A stretch of 64,000 nt of DNA from Cenococcum geophilum 1.58 (GCA_001692895.1 KV748188.1:62001-126000); one strand, 5' to 3'; shown: positions 1 through 13,610, numbered from the stretch's first letter. Numbers and translations are program-made. Notes: generated from the letters alone by a model not told the origin.

Positions 1-865
1 TATAGTAACCTAAACCGCTAAGCTACTATTTAGAGAAAGATAAACTACATAGCTTAAGGAACAAAAAGTTTCCTAATATACTTTTCTAAATTTAACCGTT
101 ACGTAAGGGAAATAGGCTAGAATAACTCCGCACTAATTAACAGCCTTATTAAATCTCTAAGCCCTAAACTAAAAACCTCCCTAATAGGCGTAGACCTACT
201 AGGAGCCCTTAACGCCTATATAAATGTTATTAATAAATAGTACAATAATATACTACGCCTAACACCAAAACACGCTCCTTAATACAATATAATAACCCCG
301 TAAACGCCCATTAAGTCATCTTAGCCTAAGCACCCTAACGCCGTAGATATTAACACTAGAACCCTAGAGTATACCCTACTAGGGTCCCTTAAATAAGAAA
401 GACGCATTAAGCTAGGCCTCTACTTTAAGTACGGAAGTAAGGACCACATCTTAAAATACTGTTTCGTCCCTATACCTACGCCCTAAAATAATTTACAAAT
501 GGCTAATACTAGCAACCGTTCACCGTATTAATCTTCTAGTTACCGCCCCCAATCTTTACCTAGTTCCAGCCCTATATTTAGTAAGCACCACTTATAAGGG
601 TAAAGCTATAACCGACGTTTTATAAGAACCCCTTCCCGCTTACTACTAAAAGGCACGTTCTAAAGTTAAGTCGCTCTCCGGGACGGCTCTGCCTTAGGAT
701 CTCGTTAAACGCTTTAGATATTATAAACTTTAACTCTTAGGATTGTAGTATAACCGTTAACTATTATCTTTAGTAGAATAATTAATAGGCTAATACTCGA
801 GTCCTAATTAATACAGGAGCTAGTAGTATAGGATTTATTAATAAGACCTTTATATAAGATAATAG

Positions 866-1124
866 TGTATAATTACAGCACCTGTTTACTAACCGCGTGC
901 TTACGCGTTCGGTACACTAGGTATACGTTTACACCAACCACCCGCTTATGCGTCTAGTGCACTTATAAAGCACTAACTAATTAGGGGGGAGGTGTATTAG
1001 TATATAGACCACGTAGTCTGCTTTATATAATCGATAGTTACCATTATCTAAAAGAGCATATGATACTATATGTATTTCGTGCCCCTGGATCTAACTCACT
1101 CGTGCTATTAAATTGGTACGAACA
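866..1124 (+). repeat. 5' LTR of Copia element
   Basis: This 259-bp direct repeat matches 6931-7200 along its length. It starts TGTATAATTACAGC and ends GGTACGAACA, which is the usual TG...CA form. The sequence just inside it (from 1125, CTGATCAGTAAGCGCG) is nearly the same as that just inside the 5' LTR of the Copia element at 28,180-34,217. It is therefore the likely primer-binding region. Confidence 0.9.
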
Positions 1125-4100
1125 CTGATCAGTAAGCGCGTATAGATCAGCAATCACTTAACACCTCCCCCTAAGCGATACTCAACAGCGACCACCCGTT
1201 TAGACTCCTAGTACGACCTATTAGAAGGTCGGAAGTCGGGGATTACGGACTTATCTCTAACTCTGTATACTTATTTAAGTCTTAGTACGGTTTACCGAAA
1301 GTATAATAGACGCGAATACAGACCTGTATAGAACCCCTACCCTTAAACCTTAAACCCCTATTCCTACTATACCTCCCCTAACCTCTTTTTAGACCCCTTA
1401 CGGAGACCTCTTACCCTTCTACAAACCGTTACGGACCCGTTAATTACCTTTACGGACCGTTACAAAACCTCTTACCCTTCCGCGAACTATTACGGACATT
1501 AACTGCCTTTACGGACCACTACAAAACCTCTTCCACCTACTACGTACTATACTACACTATATAGTATGGCAGACCTAAGGAAGCAAGTCGATAAAGGCTA
1601 GGAAAAGTAGAGGTAGGGAGCTGACCTTACGTCTATACCTGACGTTAATAACTATATTAAATTTAAAGTTCTTAAATATAAATATTTTAAGCTTATAAAC
1701 GTCGACCTATAGGAGTAATACTAGGAAGACTTCGCGGACTTTACGGAAGCTATCTTTAAAGTATATAACCTTACTACTATCTATAACCTACGGACCCTCT
1801 TACGTAACTAAGGTGTATGGGTTAAAAGGAATAAATAAGTTACTGTTATATAGTCCTTATATAATATAATATATAAGAAGGACTAAACAGAATAGACTAA
1901 AGAGGAAATCCTAAACCAGTTCTAAGAAACTAAGGAACTCTTTACTTCTTCCAAACTTAATATAATTGCTGGCCTTATACCTAACCTACTTAACCAAATT
2001 CGTCCTATAAACCTAAGTAGTTTTGGAATTGATCTTACTGGCCAAAGTATACCTAGCACTTAAGTTACGGACCGTAATACCCCCGCAACCTAAATTATGG
2101 ACCGTAATACCCCTGTAAACCAAAATACGGACCAAACCCCTTCTGTTATTTAAGTTATAGATCTATAAGCTATATATCCGCAAGTTACAGATCTACAACC
2201 TACCTAAGTAAAGACCTACGGTAAGGAGCTAGTAAACCTAGCTAAGCTCTATACCGACGAATCTAAGTATAGCGGTGAAAACGATAACTTTAACTTTAAA
2301 CTAACTATCTTTACGGACCTCTGCCAGAAGGCTAATATTCCTAAATAGAAATTTAGCCAAGCCTACTCTACTATGCTGCGCGGCCTAGCACTTAACCACT
2401 ACTACACCAACCTTAAGAGCAACCCCCTTGGTGTTCCCTTTGATAAGCTATGTAAAGCTACCTATAACTACTTTAAAGGACCGGAATATAAGCGTAATAT
2501 CCTTACCTAATAGAATGCGACTAAGCTATGGACCGTAATTGACAAGAACACTAAAAAATCGACTATAGAGTGCCTGCAAATTCTTATTAAAGACCTTTAG
2601 CACCTATAGCACGGCCTTAACGCTAAGCTTCGAATAGACGACTTCCTGTATAATAAACTTATTACGGCCTACCAGGAAGTAGAGCCCTGTAAGTACGCCT
2701 ACTATAAGCCTATAGATACCTTAACTGGCCTCATTAATAATTTACGCTCCTCTATTATAATGTATAAAGTCTTAAACCCACCAGGCAGCACTTAAGCCTT
2801 TATTACGGATATTTAATATCTATAAACAGACTTAGACGTCTACTTTACAGACCGCCGCTACTGCTAGCAGCACCTATACCGACTAAGTCCTACCTATAAC
2901 CCCCGCAGTAACCCCTATATAAAAGCATACCCCTATAGACGAATTAGCTAGAAGTGCTTTGTGTGCGGTAAGGAAGGATATTAGTCTATAAGGTATACCT
3001 AGGAAGAATATAACAAGTCTAAGAAGAGATTTAACAATCGGATTAACTAGTTTATCTTAGACTATAAAGGAGAGGAAGTGGAGGAGTCTCTTGATAAGTT
3101 AATAGAAGCCCTTATAATTAACTTTAATTTAGATATTTAGGAACAGGAGACCTTAGAGACGTTCTTAACTACTTTTAAACCTTTTACGGATAACTAAGCC
3201 TTTAATATTACGACCGTATTAGCCGACCACTCCTTTATACACTTAATTGCACCCGAAAACTGGCCTATAAGTATACCTGTTGGACCTATTACGGACGTTA
3301 TGGACCGCGAATAGGATCTATTTGCATATATTACTACAAAACGCTACACCCCTAAAGAATTCTATAGCGTTATAATTGATATAGGTGCCTCTAAGAAGTC
3401 TACTATAGGTTATGGACAATACCTTATATATAAAACCACCATAAATAATAATACGGATATCGATACTATGCAAACTAGGGCCGTAAACGTCTAATTCGGC
3501 ATTAGCTTAACCGCATTAATTAGATTAGTTAAAGTTAAGACTCTAATTGGCCTAGTTAACTTCCATATAGTAAAAGTAGACACCCCTTTTCTACTCTGCC
3601 TTGCAGATATAGATAGGTTATAGGTTTACTATAATAACGTTACGGACACCTTAATTGGCCCCGCAACTGCCCTAGGAAGTAAGTATATTACCTTACCAAT
3701 TATACGACGATTTGGACACCCGTTCCTTATATAGGGAGAGACTTTACGGACCTATATTTAGGAATCTTTTAACTATAACCCGTATTACCTTACCAGTACT
3801 AAAATCCACTACCTACACCGCCGTTTTGGCTACCTATTAGCCGAAAAGCTATATAGAGTCCTTAAACGCTCTAGACACGATAATGTTAATAGGAAGGCAA
3901 TTAACCACCTAACTAAATACTGCTTCTTTTACTAGAAATACGGACGTTCCCTAGGCCGATTTAAGTTTACCCTTTATAAGGACCTTAACTTTAACCACTT
4001 AGTATACGTGGATATTATATACATTAACGGCAGTCTAGTATTATATATAATTAACAAGGTAACCCACTATTAAGCCGCCCGTTAGTTATAAAATATATTT

Positions 4101-6668
4101 ATAAAATATACTTAGGATATTTTATAGACCTGCTGGATTAACATATATATTGGACCCCCTGAGTATATTACCCATAACGCTAGTAGGAACTTTATTAGTA
4201 AGGAATTCTAATAGTATGCTATGGCCATAGCTATTTTAACAAAAGCCGTTCTAGTTAAGGTGTACTAGTTTATTAGGCTTATTAAGCGAGCTTACCTAGC
4301 TCTACAGAGAGCTTACTAGATTATTATAGACGAGTGTAAGGATATCTAAAAGGAACTAGCTTTATAGATGGCCGTAAAAGCTATTAATAATACCGCTGGC
4401 CCGGATGGGCTAATACCCACCCTCTTAGTTTACGGAGCCTACCTAAGGATAAGCAACCTAGGCCCTCCTGCCCCGTCTATTACGGAATAAGCAGCTGTAA
4501 TACGGAAGGCAATAGCCGAAATAGTTAAATTACGGGCTAAACAAACTGTTAATAACGCCCTATACTACCGTAACGGACCTAATATAACCTTAGTACACAA
4601 CCTCCCGCTTAACTCTAAAGTCCTTATATAACGTAAAAGCGGTAGCTAGAATAGACCCTATCGTCTACTAGCCGTAGAAAACGAGACGTGCTGCGTATAG
4701 CTTCTTAGTGGGCTAACTAGCTTTAGAAGCACGTCCGTAAAACCCTACTTTCGGCCTAAAACCACCTATAACGTTAAGCTAGATAAACTAGAAGTAACCG
4801 CCAAACTAGATAAACTAGAAGCGACTGCTAAATCAAACGAACTGGAAGCACCCTTGCCTACCCTAAAAGCCCCCTAGAAACCTACTAAACCTACTAAACC
4901 TACCGTAAAGTGTAGTTAAGGACGCCCCTAAAAGCACCCTATAACCAAGAACCCTATAATAAAGAATTACCTAACCTCCGCAGGAATATCCGTAAGGTAA
5001 CCTCCGCCTATAGATATATCAGTTCTAGTATAGGAAACCCCGTTTATAGACTTATAACATAAAGAAATTAACGGACTACTTAAAAAGGGTGTCTTTGCGG
5101 TTATAATGGAGAGAGACGTTCCGCAAGGCGTCCGTATATTTAACTTACACTTTATTAACGAAATTAAGCACCCTAGTACTAATAAAGCTTTTGAAAAATT
5201 AAGGCTTATTATATAAGCCTATAATGACTAAGGAAAGGACTTAATCCTTATGTAATTACCTACAATTTAACGAGTTAGTTAACGGATTATATTTGTATTT
5301 ATGCCCGGACTACAGCAAAGTAAACCCGTAGCTCTTTACCTACGGGATATCTTATAAGCCTATGTACAGTCTAATACCTACCTAAGTAGGGATATCTTTA
5401 TATAGCTACCCCCTAAGCTTAACCTATAACTAGGAATAATACTATAGGTTATAAAACCTTTATACGGAGTACCGGAAGCTAGAAACTATTGGTTTAAGAC
5501 ATACTACTAGCACTATATTAGTAAACTCAAAATAAAATAGTCGACCTACGACCCCTGCCTCCTATATAGCCCATTAAACGGCCTTAGTATTATTAGACTC
5601 TAAATAGACGATACCCTATTTTTAGCAGACTAGACCTTTACGGACGCTAAAGAAACTAAACTATAAAAGGCTAAGTTCTTAGCAAAGCCGTAAGAGTAGT
5701 TAACTAAGTAGAATCCGATTAAGTTTAATAGAGGCCTAATTATATAAAAGGGCAACCTAATTAAGCTAACTTAGGAACGCTAGGCTTAAAACCTAAAGCC
5801 TGTTATAGTAAAGCCTACGGACCTTACTAGCTCCTATAAAGAGACCCGCAAGACTATAAATATAAAGGACTAATACGTTGCACAGCGTATAAGAGGCGCC
5901 TATATTGCCACAGTCTGCTAACCCAAATCTGCCTATAATTTATCCTTTACGGCCCAGGCAGTAGATCTATAAGAAGAAAATATTAAGCAGCTTAATAAGC
6001 GCATTTAGTAGCAAATTAACAATATAGTAAGGGGACTTACTTTCGTACCACTAGACCTAAGTTCCCTTAGCTTACTAGTATTTATAGACGCCTCCTTTAC
6101 CAATAATAAAGACCTATTATTACAGATCGGCTTTATAATTGTACTTACGGACCGTAATTAGGACGCAAATATACTATATTAGTCTTCAATTAAGTGCAAA
6201 TAAGTAACCCGTAGTGTACTAGCTTCTAAACTATATAAATTAGCTTATAGCTTTAATATAGCAGCCGCAATCAAATTAACGGTCCAGAAGATTCTATAAC
6301 TGGAGTAGTTACCCTTAGTTTTATGCACTAATTTAAAGTCCCTTTATAACTGCCTAGTTAAACTAGGTATAATATAAGAGAAGAGGCTTATGGTCGACCT
6401 AATATACTTACGTCAGGCCTATAAACAATATAAAATTATAAAGGTTAAATGGATTAGCGGCGGAAATAACCTAGTAGACGCTATAACTAAGGCAAAGCCA
6501 TATTAAGCCCTTAAAACCCTAATTAACACAAATAAGCTTAACCTAGAAGTTATAGAATAGGTAAAACGAGACTGACGGAGTATCTATAGTACGTCTACGG
6601 CCTATTGGAAGACCGTACGGCTTATACGGCCTATTATTCTGCCGCGGTGGTCAAATTAACCAATTACA

Positions 6669-6693
6669 ATTTTCCATCCCCGGGATAGAAAAT
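6669..6693 (+). repeat. 25-nt hairpin in Copia 3' region
   Basis: Inverted repeat with arms ATTTTCCATCCC and GGGATAGAAAAT around a single C. It is followed by CGCCATTAGCTCGCTT. The same block recurs in the LTRs of the Copia element at 28,180-34,217 and in the 3' region of the Gypsy element at 37,674-44,718. Confidence 0.8.
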
Positions 6694-6930
6694 CGCCATT
6701 AGCTCGCTTAGTACTAGCGCCTTGGCGGCCCTTAAGATCTAACTTACGACTAGCTCGGAGCACCGTTTAGAAGGCAGCCTAGAAGGCACCTTAAGAGGGG
6801 GGATTTCCTATATACTTCCTTTGCATCTTATAGTTCTATTTCCTATATATTTTCCTTTATATTTTATGGTTTTATTAAAGCAATTACGGAGGCTATATAT
6901 AGGTGGTTTCATTTTTTCAAGTACCGCTAG

Positions 6931-7200
6931 TATATAATTATAGCACCTGTTTACCAACCGCGTGCTTACACGTTTGGTACACCAGGTACACGTTTACGCG
7001 TCTAGTGTACCAACCACCCGCTTACGCGTCTGGTGCACTTATAAAGCACTAACTAATTAGGGGGGAGGTGCATTAGTTTATAGACCACGTAGTCTGCTTT
7101 ATACAATCGACAGTTACCATTATCTAAAAGAGCATACGATACTATACGTATATCGTGCCCCTAGATCTAACTCACTCGTGCCATTAAATTGGTACAAACA
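6931..7200 (+). repeat. 3' LTR of Copia element
   Basis: This 270-bp partner of 866-1124 differs mainly by transitions and a short internal length difference. It is followed at once by the target duplication AATAG. A purine-rich GAGGGGGGA run near 6795 is a candidate polypurine tract, although it lies well upstream of the LTR. Confidence 0.9.
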
Positions 7201-10200
7201 AATAGTTTTACCTTAGCCCCCCTTAACTAGCATATTAACGTATTTAGATTTAATAGCAAACGTATAGTCTTAGGCTAAATTACCTACGTAGTATACCTAA
7301 GACTTTAATACCTAAACCATAAAGAACTAATTAAGCTTTTTGTTACTACCTTAGGTCACCTAGTAATCCTTAAATAACCCTAGATAAAGCTATATAAAAT
7401 AACCATTAATTAGAACAACCTTAAGCTTTTATTTACTGCCTCTCGTTATAAGTAGAAGTGCCTTATAATGTACTATCCTAACCCTAAACTAAAATCTAGG
7501 AAATCTACTAGATTTTACTAGCATAAGAATTCTACCAAATTTTACTAATATAAGAATTCTACCAACATCCACTAAGGATCTAAAAACCCTACTAAATTCT
7601 ATAAGTTATTACTAAGTACTATACCGCCCCGAGTCAAGCAGAAGCTTAAGCTTAATATACAAAAATACTAAAAGGACTAGTATTCTACTATAAAAAGAAT
7701 TCTTAAAGAACCTAAACCTAAATCTAACACTAACTCTATACCTAATACTAAACCTAAACCTAAATAAGAAACTATGGACAATCCAAGCGAGCTCGGCACC
7801 CTAGATATCCGCCTAATTAGAGCTACCCTACTAGCGTAACTTACTAAGAAACCCAAATATATAATCTTCGCTATTACTATAGCTAATATTAAGAAGGCCT
7901 TAACACTAAAGAAGTATACCAACCCTACTATAAAGGTACTAGTAGAGTACTATAACCGCCTAAAGGTATTCTTATAAAAGGAAGCTAATAAGCTACCAGA
8001 ACACTAATTATATAACTATAAGATTGTACTTAAAGAAGGAAAGCAGCCTAGATTTAAACCCCTATACGGGATATCCTAAAACAAACTCTAAGTACTATAA
8101 AAGTATTTAGACGAGAACCTAAGTAAAGGATTTATTAGAGTAAGCTCGTCGCCTATAACTATACTAGTAATCTTCGTTAAGAAACCTAGTAGCGGTCTAC
8201 GCTTCTATATAGACTACTAAGCTCTTAACGCTGTTACTGTTAAGAATTAATATCCAATTCCGTTAATATAAGAGACGCTAAACTAACTAAGTAAGGCTCG
8301 TTACTACATAAAGCTTAATATTATCTCTGTATTTAACCGTCTCCGTATTATAAAAGGAAATAAATAGCTTATTACATTTTATACCCAATATAGACTATTT
8401 AAGTACTTAGTAATACCCTTTGGCCTTATAAACGCTCTAAGCTTATTTTAACATTATATAAACGACACTCTACGCCCTTACCTAGATATCTTCTATACTG
8501 CTTATATTAACGACATCTTAATATATCGTAATAACCTAACTAAATATTAGAAATATATTAACCTTATTCTATAAGCCCTATATAGAGCTAGTCTATAATT
8601 AGATATAGATAAATACGAATTCTATAAAACGGAAGTTCTATACCTTAAACTCCTTATTTTTATAAATAGTATATAAATAAACTTAAAGAAAGTCGAAGTA
8701 ATTATAAACTAGTAAGAACCTAAGAACGTTAAGGATGTAAGAGCCTTTATAGAATTTGCTAATTTCTACTAATAGTTTATTAATAACTTCTCCGCCCTAG
8801 TTTTACCCCTTATAGCTTTAACCTAAAAGAATAAGGTTTTTATCTTTAATAAGGAATATAAGAAGGCCTTTACCTATCTAAAGGTTATATTTACTACTAC
8901 GCCTATACTCTAATACTTTAACCTAAACTAAATAAGTGTTATAGAAGCCGACTTATCTAACTATATTACTAAAGGCATTTTATCTTAATATAACGAGAAT
9001 AGAGTATTATACCCTATAGTATACTTTATAAAACGATTAAGCCTAGCTAAATATAACTACGAGATCTACGATAAGGAATTATTAGCTATTATTAGATGTT
9101 TTAAATAATAGCAACCTAAACTAAAAGGCGCTAGATTTCTAATTAAGGTCCTTAACAACTATAAAAACCTATAATACTTTATAACTATAAAACAGCTAAA
9201 TTATTATTAGGCCCGCTAGTTAAAATATCTATCTTATTTCTAATTCTTAATTATATACCGCCTAGGCGTTTAAGGTTAAAAGCCTAATACCCTAACCTAA
9301 CGCTTATAAGATGCGCCAGCCCTAGAAGAAGCGCGCTTTTACCAAAATTAGACCCTACTTCGCCCTAAACTATTTAACCCTTTTACTAAAGATCTTACGG
9401 TATACGTCCTTAAAATAACTAATTAATTAATTAAACAGATTATAGTTAACAAATACCTAAATAACAAGTTTATTTAAAAAATGCTTAAGCTAATATATAA
9501 TGGCATTAAATGCTTTAAAAAGATTTCTCTAAGTAAAGATAAAGCCTATAGAAACCGCTTATATTACTAGAACCGCCTAGTTATACCTAACTATAATAAA
9601 CTTAAGCTTAAGCTTCTTAAACATATATATAATTTACCAGTAGCCGGCCACCTAGGCTAAGAAAAAAACCCTAAAACTGCTCTAATAAGAATACTATTAG
9701 CCAAATATATATAATATAATATGAAGGTATATCTCTAGCTACTATATCTACTAATAAGCTAAAGCTTTATATAAGATGTATAACAGCTTCCTAAAGCCAC
9801 TACCTATTCTAGACTAAAGATAGAAGGATATCTTAATTAACTTTATTATTAACCTCCCTATAAGTAAAGGCTATATAAATATTATAGTAGTTATAGACCA
9901 ACTATCTAAGATAAGGCACTTAATCGCCTGCCCTAATATATTAACGCCTACTATTACCTAACTATTCCTAGATTATATATAGAAACTCCACGGACTCCCT
10001 AAAATAATTATCTCCAATAAAGGCAGCTAGTTTATTTCTATATTTTAAAAAGAACTAACTACTTAACTCCATATTAAAGTATTACTATCTGTTATATATT
10101 ACCTAGAAACAGATAGTTAAATAAAACGTATAAACGCTATAATAGAACAGTATATCCGGATATACACATTATATTTATAAAATAACTAAATTAACTAGCT

Positions 10201-10937
10201 TATATTTGCTAAGTTTACTATAAATAATTCGTCTTAGAAACTATAAAGGTCTTCCTATTCCTAGCTAATTACGGCTAGCACCTATAAATAGGTTTTAAAC
10301 CTTTTAGTAATATTCCTCGCCCTACTTATTACGCCTTATAAGTCGCAGAAATAAATAAATTTATAAAAAAGATAGAGGAACTATAACGGTTCCTTATTAA
10401 TAAAATAATATAGGCCTAATTTATCTATAAAGCTATAGCGAATAAGAAACAAACCCTAGCACCAGCCTATTAGATTAGTAACTTCGTCTAGCTAGATATA
10501 AAAAACCTAAATATAAAACAACCTACTAAGAAACTTAATTGGAAGAACGCTGGCCCTTATAAGATTAAAAGGATTATTTCCTCTTACGCCTACTAACTAA
10601 AGCTCCCTAATACGGTTAAAATCCATCCCGTATTCTATACGTTAGTCCTCTGCCCTACTACCCCTATATTAAACGCCCTGCCTAGATAAATATAAGACCC
10701 TCCCCTACTAGTTAAAGTAGATAGTAAGAACGAGTACTTTATTAAAAAAATTAATAATATTAAGTATAATAAACGGAAACGCTAGTATATATACCTTATA
10801 AAATGGAAAGGCTTTATTAAGCCCTTATAGGAACCCGTTAACTCTATAAGACTTATATAAGCTATAAAAGACTTTTATAAACTTTACTTAGAACTACTAC
10901 AGCCCTATCTCGCAGAAGCTTAAGTTTAAAGGGGGGG

Positions 10938-11452
10938 TACTACTATAGGATAACCCTGTAATACCTTGTATATATCTACCTATTTCTACCAACTTAGCAA
11001 TTAGAGACTAACCGTAAAATAGCAATTTAATGGCAATCTAATGGTAATCTATGGCATTCTGCTATATTCTGCCAAGTTCTACCAAATTTTATTAAGTTCT
11101 ACTAGGACTACGACCTAAACCCTATTCTGCCCTATATATATATTAACTAAGCAACTAAGTTAACGATATATGCCCTTTTTCCTATTTTCCTACCTTCTTT
11201 CCTTATATAACGTCTTAACTTCTTACACAGTTTATATATATAGCTTAATAATATCTACCTTGCTATATATTATCGCCGCTTATACTTACTCCGTAACAGT
11301 TTATATAGAAGCTAAAATCCTTAAGGGCAGTATATTAATTATATATAGGTATTATAATACGGCTCTTATATAGTAAGGATATAGTATTTCTTTAGGTCTA
11401 AACTGTCCAGTAGGGGCCTTACAAGATGGTGGTTTGTATTACTGTAGTTATA
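10938..11452 (+). repeat. 3' LTR of the first Gypsy element
   Basis: Begins directly after the polypurine tract (AAAGGGGGGG, 10,928-10,937). Its first and last ~11 bases are imperfect inverted repeats (TACTACTATAG against CTGTAGTTATA), which set the end near 11,452. The partner LTR is outside the window, so the 515-bp length rests on the terminal inverted match alone. Confidence 0.55.
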
Positions 11453-11472
11453 TTATATAATAAATAGGTAGC

Positions 11473-11491
11473 GGACCCCCGGCGGGGGTCC
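11473..11491. other. perfect GC-rich palindrome followed by T-run
   Basis: GGACCCCCG-G-CGGGGGTCC is a perfect inverted repeat with a one-base centre, and it can be extended by GCG/CGC outside. It is followed within a few bases by eight T. It sits about 20 bp beyond the Gypsy 3' LTR in very AT-rich DNA. It contains no CpA or TpG, so RIP would leave it alone. It looks like a hairpin-plus-T terminator, but its function in a fungal genome is unknown. Confidence 0.6.
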
Positions 11492-13080
11492 TTCGCCTTT
11501 TTTTTATTCCTCGCTTCTTCTATTTCTACTTTCTCTAAAATATTCGGAACTTCTATCTCGTATATCTGTACCCTAATTACTACTTATTTTTTATAGAGCT
11601 TTTCATTCCCGTATCTTATATTTCTACTAATACTTCTATATCTAAATCTATTATATCTCCGGTTCTTTCCCTATTCTTACTAGTTAGCTATATACCCTTT
11701 ATAAGTTGGCTACAAATATTATATTTACCGCGTTAAGTCTAATTCTTAATTGTCCTGGTCTTAAGCTTGCTATAGCTGTCTATAAGGGTCTTCTTATAAG
11801 GCGTCCTCTCCCTTATATCCCCTATGACCCTTATATCCCTATTTAGTCTAGTAATATCGCGCGGCATCACTTCTAGCCCGTTAAGGCTTATATTAAATAA
11901 TAATGTTATGGCTATATTATATAAAATATTAGATATGGGTAGTCGGTCATATTTTCTATCGGTCGCATTTTCTCGTTGGCCGCATTTTCTCGCTAGTCGC
12001 AATCTTGCCTTACCACTACTTCTCTACGTCTAATTATCTCTAAAATACTATAAGGTAAAAGCTCTTTGTCTTCTCTATCGCCTCTACGTTATAGCGATAT
12101 TGTAGCTTTATTTTATAAGAAGTTAGATATAGGTAGTTGGTTAGTTTTAGTAGTTTTATCGCAATCTTGCCTTACTGCCAAAACTTATATACTTCTCTAG
12201 GTCTAATTATCTCTAAAATACTATAAGGGAAAAGCCCTTTATCTTCTCTATAGCCTCTATATTGAGGCGATATTATAGCTCTAGTATATAAAAAGTTGGA
12301 TATAGGTAGTCGGTTAAGTTTAGGTCTAAAATTTATAAAGATTCCATTAAGAATCTAACTCACGTTTTACAATAATATATCTCGCCCCTTAGTGTTCTAG
12401 ATATAGGGTTATAGTATATATTTATAAAGATATAATTCCCTAAAGAATTTATTACATTAAATATATATAATATAACTATTGTGGTTAGGATATAATTTAT
12501 AGAAATACACAAAATTTAATTCTTAAAATATTTACTTCTTACCAAAGCGAGGCCTATAAGCTCTTAGACGCTCTGTAAAAGATTTTATTAAGTAATAGGG
12601 GTGCGCAGGGGCTGAAATTAGTGCGCTGTTCTAATTGGTTTAGGAGTTAGCAGGTCGTCTATATGTTATCCTATATCACGAAACAAATCTTACCTTAGCG
12701 AGCTTAGACGTGATTTTTTAGCTAGCGTTGGAATAACCTACGCCGGCTTCTAAATTGTAAAATTATGTCCAATAGCCTTTGGCGAGTTTTGTTAAAATTA
12801 TAAGTAAAATCTATAAAATGGATATTGCGGATATCTAATTTATTTATTTATATAACGCGTTATTATTACCAAAAGTTAATATAATAATTTTAAGACTTAG
12901 GGCTTCTAAATAGTATAAATTTTATAATATAGCTATCGCTTAGTCCTAATATTAATTTTATTAAAGTTAAAAAACGCGTTATTAAAAGCGTAAGCATATA
13001 TTATACCTTATTAAATAGTCTACTAATATAGACAAAACTATATAGATATATAGATATATACTACTTAAAGCTATTATAAT
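11492..13080. other. AT-rich RIP-decayed stretch without an assignable gene
   Basis: No gene can be assigned. Short residual frames on both strands near 11,740-12,030 are products of a tandem repeat (described separately) and match no family I recognise. A slightly less altered patch at about 12,560-12,760, with GCGCAGGGGCTGAAATTAG-like DNA, may be the edge of another old element, but I found no terminal repeats or target duplication. Confidence 0.4.
11900..12320. repeat. degenerate tandem repeat, period about 170-190 bp
   Basis: Three imperfect units each contain GATATRGGTAGTYGG (11,934, 12,126 and 12,299). Two of them contain the block TCTAATTATCTCTAAAATA followed by a CTTTNTCTTCTCTA run. 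On the minus strand each unit reads a similar peptide of about 60 residues (residual YSILEI...REV...RLPISN), so the array may once have coded for a repeated protein module. I do not recognise the protein. Confidence 0.55.
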
Positions 13081-13610
13081 ACCTAGTAGATGCTATAGTT
13101 AGGTCCTTTCTTAAAAATATCCTTCTTTAGCCTAGACTGCCTCTACTACTACTATTACTAGGTATTATATCCGTATAGAAAACCCACTATAGCTTAGAAG
13201 AAAAGTACTAGTTATTAGGGTTAGAAGAACTATAGTTAAATAAAAACGCTAGTAGGTCTTATAGAGCTTATAGGAGCTAGATAATCGTATATAGGAGGAT
13301 CTTATATTCCTAGTAGAGAGGCAGTTATAGAACGTATAAGATAAGCTTCTAGCCTTATAGGAGGTAAGTAAAGATAAATGTTAAGCTTAATAGATAGAGC
13401 TATTAAGCTTCTATATCCGTACAGCAGACAACCTAGTTAAATTAAAGTGTTAAGACTGGTAATACATAGGCAGAAGGACTTATTCCTAGCGGTAAAGATA
13501 TTATAGGGTAAGAGCATAATAATATAGGCAACTTTATTACTAATTTAAGCTTCCGTTACTATTATTATATTACCTCTAAATATAATTAAAGAGGAGTAGC
13601 TATTAAAGAT

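Larger units (their letters stand above)
866..7200 (+). mobile_element. Ty1/Copia LTR retrotransposon, full-length, with TSD
   Basis: A 6335-bp Copia element bounded by LTRs at 866-1124 and 6931-7200. It is flanked by the identical 5-bp target duplication AATAG (861-865 and 7201-7205). Parts in Copia order are gag (about 1566-3050, with a zinc knuckle near 2950), aspartic protease (near 3380), integrase (about 3800-4420, starting with a GAG-pre-integrase RRFGH-like motif), reverse transcriptase (about 5050-5700) and RNase H (about 6060-6520). Integrase preceding reverse transcriptase is what separates Copia from Gypsy. It looks structurally whole in outline but carries many tens of coding breaks. 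Its 3' untranslated part carries a 25-nt hairpin shared with other elements. A related solo LTR lies at 26,511-26,730. It inserted into an older Gypsy element. Confidence 0.9.
1..11452 (+). mobile_element. Gypsy-type LTR retrotransposon, 5' end outside window, split by a Copia insertion
   Basis: Fossil Gypsy element read on the plus strand. The window opens inside its gag, with a zinc-knuckle-like stretch near 420-480 and the start of an aspartic protease near 810-860. A Copia element (866-7200) interrupts it there, and reading resumes at 7206. Recognisable parts downstream are reverse transcriptase (about 8030-8560), RNase H (about 8940-9200), integrase with its zinc-binding start (about 9620-10,300) and a chromodomain-like tail (about 10,730-10,890, residual LIKWKGF). 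A polypurine tract at 10,928-10,937 precedes the 3' LTR. The order protease-RT-RNase H-integrase is that of Gypsy (Metaviridae). It is broken by many tens of changes and heavily RIP-altered. It is older than the Copia element inside it. The 5' LTR is not in the window, so full length and TSD are unknown. Confidence 0.8.

Noticed and set aside
7677-7922. Short open frames inside the retroelement desert (also 11,170, 20,904, 31,867, 51,382, 52,820 and 58,269)
   Set aside because: They lie on the wrong strand or frame relative to the pol regions, or inside an LTR. In TpA-rich DNA such frames arise by chance.
11473-11507. Bacterial rho-independent terminator
   Set aside because: The hairpin plus T-run looks like one, but everything around it is fungal retroelement DNA, so a bacterial origin is not supported.
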